Of a stretch of DNA of 5,183 bases, positions 1-5,183 are shown in pieces. The notes beneath the pieces were generated by a model that was given only the letters and a program-made list of their open reading frames with translations, did not search any database and was not told the DNA's origin. The stretch spans positions 1-5,183 of the forward strand of contig JAOAES010000073.1 of NCBI GenBank assembly GCA_026416655.1. Direction: 5' to 3'. The translations under genes were made by a program, and so were the position numbers. Positions within the stretch are counted from its first letter, which is position 1; the number at the start of each line of letters is the position of its first letter. The stretch comes from Fimbriimonadales bacterium. Lineage in GTDB: Bacteria > Armatimonadota > Fimbriimonadia > Fimbriimonadales > GBS-DC.

Positions 1-28
1 CTTACGGGCGTATCGCAAGGCGTCGTAG

Positions 29-1516
29 ATGACTACCCCCGACTTTCCTGAGTATGCCAGCATCGCGCAGCAGGGCAGGATGACCCCTGTGTATCGCGTC
101 GCGCTCGCCGATTGGGAGACCCCCGTCTCCGCGTTTTACAAGGTCGCAGCGCAGGAGCCTTACGCTTTTCTGCTGGAGAGCGTGACGGGCGGCGAGCAGA
201 TTGCCCGCTACTCCTATATCGGCTTCGCGCCCACCGTAATTCTGCGCACAAAAGGTAACGCCGCGCGCGTGTGGGAACACGCATCAGGCTGGCGTGCGTT
301 CGAAATCCCGCCCCACCAGACCCCGCTGGACATCGCTCGCGCGTTGCTGCGCCGCTACCCGTATCAGGCGTCGCCGAGCCTGCCTCGCTTCACAGGGGGG
401 CTGGTCGGCTTTCTGAGCTATGACCTCGTGCGCTTTTTCGAACGCCTGCCCAACGCCCCACGGGACGACCTACACACCGACGACTGCTGCCTGATTGCGC
501 CTGAGGTGTTGCTGATCTTCGACCACGCACTGCACACAATCACGGTTTTAGTGAACCCCGAGCCAAGCGCGAATCCCGAGGCGAGCTATCAGCAGGCGTT
601 GGCGCGCATTGAAGAGACCCTACGCCGCCTGCGCACGCCGTTGCCGCCGCCCCCACGCTACGAAGATCCGCAGTTCCAGCTCAGTCCGCAGCCCAACATC
701 GCGCGCGAGGCGTTCGAAGCCGCCGTGCGCAAGACCGTCGACTACATCCACGCGGGCGACTGCATTCAGGTCGTGCTGTCGCAGCGCTTCAGCCAGCCGA
801 TTACCGCGCCGCCGTTCTATCTCTATCGCGCTCTGCGCACGATTAACCCGTCGCCGTATATGTTCTACCTGCAGTTCGATGACACGACGCTGATAGGCGC
901 ATCGCCCGAAGTGCTGGCGACGGTGGAAGACGGCAGGGCAATCACGCGCCCGATAGCGGGCACGCGCCCGCGCGGTAAAACCCCCGACGAAGACGCCCGC
1001 CTCGCGGAAGAACTGCTCGCCGACCCCAAAGAGCGCGCCGAGCATATCATGCTGGTGGACTTGGGACGCAACGACATCGGGCGCGTGAGCGTGTACGGAA
1101 CCGTGCGCACGACCGAGTTGATGGTCATCGAGCGCTACTCCCATGTGATGCACATCGTGTCGGAGGTGCAGGGGCAGCTGCGTCCCGACGCCGACGCCTT
1201 CGATGTGCTGAAAGCGTGCTTCCCTGCAGGCACGGTGTCGGGCGCGCCAAAGGTACGCGCGATGGAGATTATCGACGAGCTGGAGCCGACGCAACGCGGA
1301 CCCTACGCAGGCGCAGTCGGCTACTTCAGCTACACAAACGAGATGGACGCCTGCATCACAATTCGCACGATTTTAGTGAAAGACGGCGTGGCACATGTGC
1401 AAGCAGGCGCAGGGATAGTGGCGGACTCGCTGCCCGAACGGGAATACGAAGAGTGCCTCAACAAAGCCCGCGCCGCGCTCACGGCGATCGAGCGGGCGCA
1501 TCGGGGGTTGGAGTAG
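29..1516 (+). CDS. trpE: Anthranilate synthase component I (TrpE)
   Basis: This 495-residue protein is the usual length for TrpE. It converts chorismate to anthranilate, the first committed step of tryptophan synthesis, in the cytoplasm, using ammonia supplied by the TrpG glutaminase subunit. Visible motifs are LLES at 48-51 and NPSPYMF at 273-279, both part of the tryptophan feedback site in characterised enzymes; GASPE at 290-294; PIAGTRPRG at 308-316; the ERAEHIMLVDLGRNDIGR block at 335-352; HVMH at 372-375; FPAGTVSGAPK at 398-408; and AGAGIVADSxPExEYxE at 459-474. Nothing essential is missing, so an active, feedback-sensitive enzyme is expected. The ATG at 29 gives the standard TrpE N-terminus, with a weak AAGG eight bases upstream. 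Stops in the upstream frames at 26-28 (abutting) and 30-32 (ATGA overlap) suggest translational coupling to an unseen upstream gene. No trpG follows. PabB is the main alternative, but the LLES and NPSPYMF motifs favour TrpE. Confidence 0.96.
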   Translation: MTTPDFPEYASIAQQGRMTPVYRVALADWETPVSAFYKVAAQEPYAFLLESVTGGEQIARYSYIGFAPTVILRTKGNAARVWEHASGWRAFEIPPHQTPLDIARALLRRYPYQASPSLPRFTGGLVGFLSYDLVRFFERLPNAPRDDLHTDDCCLIAPEVLLIFDHALHTITVLVNPEPSANPEASYQQALARIEETLRRLRTPLPPPPRYEDPQFQLSPQPNIAREAFEAAVRKTVDYIHAGDCIQVVLSQRFSQPITAPPFYLYRALRTINPSPYMFYLQFDDTTLIGASPEVLATVEDGRAITRPIAGTRPRGKTPDEDARLAEELLADPKERAEHIMLVDLGRNDIGRVSVYGTVRTTELMVIERYSHVMHIVSEVQGQLRPDADAFDVLKACFPAGTVSGAPKVRAMEIIDELEPTQRGPYAGAVGYFSYTNEMDACITIRTILVKDGVAHVQAGAGIVADSLPEREYEECLNKARAALTAIERAHRGLE

Positions 1517-1556
1517 AAGTTGTCTTTTATACAGAGGGGTGCAAGCTTGCTCCAAC
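1507..1556. repeat. Inverted repeat spanning the trpE/toxin convergent stops
   Basis: GTTGGAG at 1507-1513 is perfectly complementary to CTCCAAC at 1550-1556, and a further GGG/CCC pairing (1504-1506 with 1560-1562) is possible across a three-base bulge. The 36-base interval contains both stop codons and a perfect 10-base palindrome, GCAAGCTTGC, at 1541-1550. The arms overlap the last codons of trpE and of the toxin gene. It is not a canonical intrinsic terminator, because no U-rich tract follows the stem on either strand; the short T run at 1525-1528 lies inside the loop. The repeat is directly visible. A role in ending or slowing convergent transcription is only inferred, and chance is possible. 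Confidence 0.35.
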
Positions 1557-1949
1557 GATCCCAAAATGGGCGTCATATCCGAATACTTCCTGAACCCCCA
1601 ACTGCTGTATCAGCACAAAAGAGGTACAGTCGGTAAACGACAGTCGAACATCTGCATACTGGAGAAACAGGGGTACAGCCACATTCCAGACAGTTTCGTC
1701 TACGAACACAATCTCCAGAACACCTGCTTCTGCAGCTTTTTGAGTCAGTTCCAGAAACCGCTTTGCAGCGTCATGTCCAACATCATATCGAAGGCGCGTA
1801 ATCGTCTCGTCCAGCACATAGTCGGAAGTGATAAGATGAGCGCGTTGGGCTAAAAGCGATTCATAGTAAGCGACGCCAGCGGTATGATACCGATCCGTCT
1901 TGATGACGACCGAGAGCCACCCTCCCGAATCCACAAAAACGCGCCTCAT
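1527..1949 (-). CDS. PIN-domain ribonuclease toxin (VapC-like)
   Basis: This 140-residue single-domain protein has the size and layout of a type II VapC-family toxin, a magnesium-dependent ribonuclease restrained by its antitoxin. The four expected acidic active-site residues are present: D7 in VFVDSGGW, E48 in VLDETI, D107 in SFTDCTS and D126 in GYDAHF. The SFTD and YDAHF motifs near the C-terminus are characteristic of PIN domains, so the nuclease is probably active. Its ATG overlaps the antitoxin stop as ATGA, and no good Shine-Dalgarno precedes it, so translation most likely depends on coupling to the antitoxin. Its stop lies 10 bases from the trpE stop, in convergent orientation. G+C over 1561-1860 is about 49% by hand count, well below its neighbours, which hints at transfer. 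The RNA target (tRNA, rRNA or mRNA) cannot be read from the sequence. Confidence 0.9.
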   Translation of the reverse strand: MRRVFVDSGGWLSVVIKTDRYHTAGVAYYESLLAQRAHLITSDYVLDETITRLRYDVGHDAAKRFLELTQKAAEAGVLEIVFVDETVWNVAVPLFLQYADVRLSFTDCTSFVLIQQLGVQEVFGYDAHFGIVGASLHPSV

Positions 1950-2173
1950 AGCGGCTCGTCAGGGCGAAAGTCGTGATGAATGGATGCGTCTTCCGGCCCG
2001 CGCTCCACCAGACCAATCAGCTGATAAAGCGGAGCGTAGGCGTCTTCTGGGGGCGACAGCTCTTTCCCACCCAGATGCACCTCGATTTCGAGTACCTCAC
2101 CTACAGGCAGCGACACAGGTTGCTCCGGAACCAGCACTTTGCCGTCGAATCGCGCTCGGAGAGTTAAAGTCAT
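1946..2173 (-). CDS. AF2212/DUF104-like antitoxin
   Basis: This 75-residue protein begins with a short beta-rich segment, RARFDGKVLVPEQPVSLPVG (residues 6-25), followed by EVLEIEV. That is the familiar pattern of the AF2212/DUF104 antitoxin family (a 'DGxVLxPExPVxLPxG' core). The C-terminal tail, with EDASIHHDF at 61-69, resembles tails that bind PIN toxins in related pairs. It is expected to bind and inhibit the downstream PIN nuclease and possibly to autoregulate the operon. The start is ATG at 2173: the family homology begins there and a consensus -10 box lies six bases upstream. The same frame stays open further upstream to about 2545, but that extension overlaps the TPR gene and has an arbitrary Arg/Ala/Ser-rich composition. 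Its G+C of about 60% (2 lines of 35-37 and one of 37 per 60) is closer to the surrounding genes than to its partner toxin. Confidence 0.85.
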   Translation of the reverse strand: MTLTLRARFDGKVLVPEQPVSLPVGEVLEIEVHLGGKELSPPEDAYAPLYQLIGLVERGPEDASIHHDFRPDEPL

Positions 2174-2179
2174 GACCAA

Positions 2180-2188
2180 ATTATACCA
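2180..2188 (-). promoter_or_regulatory. Extended -10 promoter for a leaderless toxin-antitoxin mRNA
   Basis: Reading the minus strand, TGG is followed by a perfect TATAAT (2185-2180), then six bases, then the antitoxin ATG at 2173. A TGn extended -10 can compensate for a poor -35, and none of the hexamers 15-18 bases upstream resembles TTGACA. Transcription would start about seven bases past the -10, at or next to the A of the ATG. No Shine-Dalgarno is present, which fits a leaderless transcript. The element lies in the 47-base gap after the TPR gene stop. TTGGT occurs on both sides of the -10 (2189-2185 and 2179-2175), ten bases apart, a possible operator for autoregulation. The sequence match is seen directly; promoter activity is inferred. 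Confidence 0.6.
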
Positions 2189-2220
2189 ATCGGCGTGATG
2201 TCTTCGGTGGGACGTCGACG

Positions 2221-3918
2221 CTACGAGTCCCAGCCCTCGCCGAACAGCGCGCGCCCCAGCATGATGCCGTCCAGCTGGTTGGGATGCCCCTGCTCGGGAA
2301 AGGTTCTGAGTTCGCGCCGCGCCGCGTCCAGAAACTTGCGTGATGCAGCGGGTTGCCCCACTTTGCGGTGGAGCCACGCCAGCCAGAGCGAGTCGTAGAT
2401 AGGCGACTGATAGCGTTTGCGCCCCGCTTGGAATTCGCGCAACGCATCGCGATAGTCGCGCCGTTGAACTGCCTGCGCGGCTCGGATACGATGTAGCCCT
2501 TCGATGATGTAAAAGTTCTGTCGCTGTTGCGCCTCCTGTTTCCATGTGCGGGTGCGCTCCTCAACCTGTGCAGGCGTCGGCGCTACCGCGGGAAGCAGTT
2601 TGCTAAGCGTGTTGGCGTCTTCATCAATCGACCATAAGTACTCACGACGCCGATAGACCCGCTGCACATACTCTCGGGCGAGCGCTGCAGCGTCTGAACG
2701 TTGCCCATCGAGCAATAGACAGAGAACGTGCGCTATCCGCGCATCGTACTCTCTGTCGTAAAGGGAGTAGAAGCTCTCTCGCGCTTTTGCAAAGGTGTGC
2801 GCCTGCTTGAACTCCTCGATGGCGCGTTGATAGTCGCCCTGCATCGCGAAGGCATAACCGCGCCAGTAGTGCGCCTGGTGCGCGAACTCCGCAGGCGCAC
2901 GATCCCATACCCGTATCGCGCGGGCATAGTCTCCTGAAGCTATCGCCGTCTGCGCTTGCTTTTCCAACGCGATACGCTGGCGTAACATCGCGACAGGCGG
3001 CGGGGGAACATAGAACTCGAACGCCTCGCGCCTGCCAGAGGGCTTGTGCGCAAACTCCACGAAAAAGGCGTACACAGGCGCGTCCCAGTTCCCTTGCACC
3101 TCAGTATAGGTGTCGTACACGGTTTCATCGAACGGACTATTGATGGTTCGCGTTGGACGCCCTGCTCCCACGGGCGCGAACTGGATCCGTGCAATCTTCC
3201 ACGCCCCCAGATTGCCCGAATGCGGCTGCACTTCCCAATCGGGGCTGGCGTAAATCGCTTCTTCATTGCCGTAGGGGAGCATCCATCCCGCCTTCGGACG
3301 CCACTGGTGAATCACCCAGTGAAAGCCCTTCAGGCGCACCGTCAGCCGCTCGCTTCTGCGGACGGCAGGCAACGGCTCAGGTTGCTTAATTCGCTCCGTA
3401 ATAGGCGCTTTGGGGAGAGGCACTTCGAGTCGCGCGACGGGCAAATCCGATAGAGCGCTCGCGCGGGGATGCGCACTGGAATAGAATTCCAGATGTACAA
3501 TTCGCCCGTCAGCAGGAAGCCCTTCATACTCGGTCGCAGTGATGACACTGAAGTTTCCTTTGGCAAGCTTGCGGATCTGCACGATGTCGGGTTGCGACTG
3601 GCACAACCGGTTGTCAGCGGTGCGGGCGGCGTTCTCTCCCGTCCCGAATCTGCCTTCCGAGCGCAACCACAGGCGCAGCGCGTCGGTTTTCGTGTTGAGC
3701 CGATGCTCCACGCGCTGCAGAGGCGGCCAGCCCCATCGGAACCGCCATTCGGGCATCGTGTGAACGCGCCCGTAAGTCGCCCCCAAGTAGGTGATACGCG
3801 TGCCGTTGGGCAACACGACCGTCCTGCGCAGCTGATCGCGGACAGCTCCCCAGAAAGCGACCACAACCAGCAACACGGCGACAGCGACCAAGCCCCAGCG
3901 GCAGCTCCGGCAAAACAT
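2221..3918 (-). CDS. Membrane-anchored TPR-repeat protein of unknown function
   Basis: This 565-residue protein is not one I can name. It starts MFCRSCR and continues into a hydrophobic helix at about residues 9-24 with no clear signal peptidase site, so it is probably an N-terminal membrane anchor with the rest outside the cytoplasm. Residues 33-305 form a beta-rich, Trp- and Pro-rich region. Its opening, LPNGTRITYLGATYGRVH (36-53), recalls N-terminal segments of large secreted hypothetical proteins in Planctomycetes, Verrucomicrobia and Armatimonadota; this is from memory. PPPP at 305-308 links it to a helical part with TPR-like units at about 316-340, 347-376 (GYAFAMQGDYQRAIEEF), 473-502 and 507-536. 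Such repeats usually bind proteins. The ATG at 3918 has a strong GGAGG five bases upstream, which fixes the start. It lies 86 bases after the tamB-like stop on the same strand, suggesting an envelope function. Confidence 0.85.
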   Translation of the reverse strand: MFCRSCRWGLVAVAVLLVVVAFWGAVRDQLRRTVVLPNGTRITYLGATYGRVHTMPEWRFRWGWPPLQRVEHRLNTKTDALRLWLRSEGRFGTGENAARTADNRLCQSQPDIVQIRKLAKGNFSVITATEYEGLPADGRIVHLEFYSSAHPRASALSDLPVARLEVPLPKAPITERIKQPEPLPAVRRSERLTVRLKGFHWVIHQWRPKAGWMLPYGNEEAIYASPDWEVQPHSGNLGAWKIARIQFAPVGAGRPTRTINSPFDETVYDTYTEVQGNWDAPVYAFFVEFAHKPSGRREAFEFYVPPPPVAMLRQRIALEKQAQTAIASGDYARAIRVWDRAPAEFAHQAHYWRGYAFAMQGDYQRAIEEFKQAHTFAKARESFYSLYDREYDARIAHVLCLLLDGQRSDAAALAREYVQRVYRRREYLWSIDEDANTLSKLLPAVAPTPAQVEERTRTWKQEAQQRQNFYIIEGLHRIRAAQAVQRRDYRDALREFQAGRKRYQSPIYDSLWLAWLHRKVGQPAASRKFLDAARRELRTFPEQGHPNQLDGIMLGRALFGEGWDS

Positions 3919-4004
3919 TTTCGCCTCCAGCGCGAATTTCTATTCCTCTGTACCCAATCCTGCCATATCTCAATCCGATCTCCAGGAGGTAACGCAGACG
4001 CAGT
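3919..4004 (-). other. 86-base gap between tamB-like gene and TPR gene
   Basis: Apart from the TPR gene's Shine-Dalgarno, the gap holds no coding signal and no stem followed by a T run, so read-through from the tamB-like gene is plausible. ACCTCCT at 3990-3984 (minus strand) is complementary to a Shine-Dalgarno core and could pair over five bases with the GGAGG at 3928-3924. TTGAGA occurs in the middle of the gap, but no convincing -10 sits at the right distance, so I do not call a promoter. Confidence 0.4.
3924..3928 (-). promoter_or_regulatory. Shine-Dalgarno of the TPR gene
   Basis: On the minus strand GGAGG is followed by five bases and the ATG at 3918. This is the only strong ribosome binding site in the window and it decides the start. 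The contrast with the antitoxin, which has none, supports the leaderless reading there. Confidence 0.75.
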
Positions 4005-5183
4005 CTAACGAAACAGCACGCTGCCCTCAATAAACACAAAGCGGTTCTGCGTTTGGTCGAAACCAAAGCCTACGCGCAGCCGCTGAAGCAGGCGGTTGCG
4101 GAAGGGCAGGCGATAGAACAGGCGCACCTGATACTCGTTGTTCCCGACGCCGATGCCGCGCCGATAGGCGATTCCAACGCCGTCGAACAGGTTCTTCACC
4201 AGATAGAGGCTCGCGGGTCGCAGTCCCGTGTAGTCCAGCGAGAACTGCTCTAAATCGAAGGCTTCGGCGATGCCGGTCTCCAGCGGCGCAAAGAGACCCG
4301 GCAGCACCTGCGCGGTCAGGATGTCGCCAATCTGTTCGCGGAACACCTGAGCTGGGTCTGCGCCGCGCGCGATGGCAGCCAGCGCTTGCCCGCGTCCGAG
4401 CAGGCTCAGGATGCGCTGTTCCGATAGTCCCGGCGGGTCGGAACGCGCGGTCATCTGAAGCCGTTCGGGGTCGTCCAGCGGTCCGTTCACATCGACTTCC
4501 ACGCGATAGCGCACGGGGTCGCCCGTGAAGTCGGTCGCGACGACGCTTGTGCTGGCGCGCACATTCAGTTCGACACGCGCGATGGTCTCGCCTGTGGGCG
4601 CGGTAAAGGGATAGACGAGGCGTGCGACGCTGTCGGGTTCGATGCGCAAGCGCGCCGTGGGCAGGCTCAGCGCGCCGCCGCGCAGGTTGAACTCGCCTGT
4701 GAGCGCGGGCGACTGGAGCGAGCCGCCTACCTGCAGATTGCCCTCCATGCGCGTATCCAGGTTCGGGTTGCGCAGGGTGAAGTCGTCGGCGACATCGACG
4801 CGGATATCGAAGCGGGGGTTAATCGGGAACGGCTCGCCCCCCTCGCGCGGAGTGAACTCAGGCGGGAGGTAGAGGAAACCGCGTTGCACGCGCAGTGCGC
4901 CCTTGACCTCTGGCTCGGCAAGCGAACCGGTCGCCTGAATCGCGCCTGAAGCCGTTGCCTTCGCGCTGCCTTCCAGTACGGGCAACTTCGGCTCATACGC
5001 GGTAAAAGACTCGGCAAGCAGGCGCAGGTTCAGCTGGGGACGCTCCCCTGAGAGGTCAACGCTCCCCTCAGCGCGGATGGTTCCCCCTTCAGACGAGCGC
5101 GCTTGCGCCTGCACGATGCGCGCCTCGCGCCCGTCGAACTCGACCTGTAGCCCAATTTCCTGAAGAGCGGTGCGCAGGTCTTG
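4005..5183 (-). CDS. TamB/DUF490 family protein, C-terminal part (5' end outside window)
   Basis: The reading frame is open to the window edge, giving 392 C-terminal residues; the start is not visible. The GTG at 5114 is internal, since the 23 codons before it are open and read on smoothly. The fragment is made of short beta-strand repeats typical of the TamB_C domain: GSLAEPEVKGALRVQRG at 86-102, GNLQVGGSLQSPALTGEF at 148-165, and the family's SxPxLSxxxILSLLxxG-type motif as SDPPGLSEQRILSLLGRG at 248-265. It ends in amphipathic strands with LFR at the C-terminus. TamB-like proteins are anchored in the inner membrane and span the periplasm as a hydrophobic groove. They are linked to phospholipid transport to the outer membrane and, with Omp85 partners, to outer-membrane protein assembly. 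The full protein is usually over 1000 residues. No Omp85 gene is visible here. A diverged AsmA-like protein is the alternative. Confidence 0.88.
   Translation of the reverse strand, partial: QDLRTALQEIGLQVEFDGREARIVQAQARSSEGGTIRAEGSVDLSGERPQLNLRLLAESFTAYEPKLPVLEGSAKATASGAIQATGSLAEPEVKGALRVQRGFLYLPPEFTPREGGEPFPINPRFDIRVDVADDFTLRNPNLDTRMEGNLQVGGSLQSPALTGEFNLRGGALSLPTARLRIEPDSVARLVYPFTAPTGETIARVELNVRASTSVVATDFTGDPVRYRVEVDVNGPLDDPERLQMTARSDPPGLSEQRILSLLGRGQALAAIARGADPAQVFREQIGDILTAQVLPGLFAPLETGIAEAFDLEQFSLDYTGLRPASLYLVKNLFDGVGIAYRRGIGVGNNEYQVRLFYRLPFRNRLLQRLRVGFGFDQTQNRFVFIEGSVLFR

Noticed and set aside
1..28. C-terminal fragment of an upstream gene
   Set aside because: More than one frame could end here (stops at 26-28, 30-32 and 49-51), and under ten codons are visible, so no frame or product can be chosen.
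620..1294. Long open frame (224 codons) on the minus strand opposite trpE
   Set aside because: It lies wholly antisense to a clearly recognisable enzyme, has Arg/His/Val-rich content with no known motif, and is expected from codon bias in a high-G+C gene.
545..1380. Repeated TTTTAGTGAA near 545 and 1371 within trpE
   Set aside because: Both copies encode ordinary LV-containing beta strands in the protein; a short chance repeat set by codon choice.
2213..2220. Palindrome CGTCGACG near the TPR stop
   Set aside because: Only eight bases long and it does not extend; too common in G+C-rich DNA to call an operator or terminator.
2174..2545. Upstream extension of the antitoxin frame to a start near 2545
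   Set aside because: Family similarity begins only at the ATG at 2173. The extension overlaps the TPR gene on the same strand and is Arg/Ala/Ser-rich without recognisable features.
3982..3994. Plus-strand AGGAGGT resembling a ribosome binding site
   Set aside because: No plus-strand ATG or GTG with a plausible coding frame follows at the right distance; the downstream plus strand is antisense to the tamB-like gene.
3469..4008. 179-codon plus-strand open frame opposite the TPR gene's N-terminal region
   Set aside because: It is antisense to a gene with a good ribosome binding site and a membrane anchor; the translation has no recognisable family pattern.

Overview
The window has about 60-65% G+C in most genes and carries one plus-strand gene followed by four minus-strand genes. 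The last gene, a TamB-type envelope protein, implies a diderm (two-membrane) bacterium. The TamB C-terminal style, the large secreted TPR protein and the antitoxin/PIN pair suggest to me Armatimonadota or a related, perhaps thermophilic, lineage. That placement is inference from recall and is not proven by the sequence.

Layout. (1) Positions 29-1516, plus strand: trpE, the chorismate-binding subunit of anthranilate synthase, complete and with all key motifs. Its start abuts or overlaps whatever gene lies upstream, so it is probably the last gene of a plus-strand operon. (2) Positions 1527-2173, minus strand: a two-gene type II toxin-antitoxin module. The 75-residue AF2212/DUF104-like antitoxin comes first, and the 140-residue PIN-domain (VapC-like) toxin follows with a 4-base ATGA overlap. 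The module converges on trpE with only 10 bases between stop codons. (3) Positions 2221-3918, minus strand: a 565-residue membrane-anchored protein with an unfamiliar extracytoplasmic N-terminal region and TPR-like helical repeats in its C-terminal half. (4) Positions 4005-5183, minus strand, cut by the window edge: the C-terminal 392 residues of a TamB/DUF490 family protein.

How the genes relate. tamB and the TPR gene run in the same direction with 86 bases between them and no obvious terminator, so they may be co-transcribed and share an envelope role. The toxin-antitoxin pair appears to have its own promoter: a perfect TATAAT preceded by TGG lies exactly six bases before the antitoxin ATG, which predicts a leaderless mRNA. 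The toxin gene is markedly lower in G+C (about 49% over 1561-1860) than the antitoxin (about 60%) and trpE (about 65% in sampled lines), which suggests a separate origin. trpE is functionally unrelated to its neighbours here, and no trpG follows it.

I found no RNA genes, CRISPR array, insertion sequence or clearly novel multi-gene system. The most interesting points are the leaderless toxin-antitoxin promoter, the G+C step inside that operon, and the uncharacterised TPR protein beside tamB.
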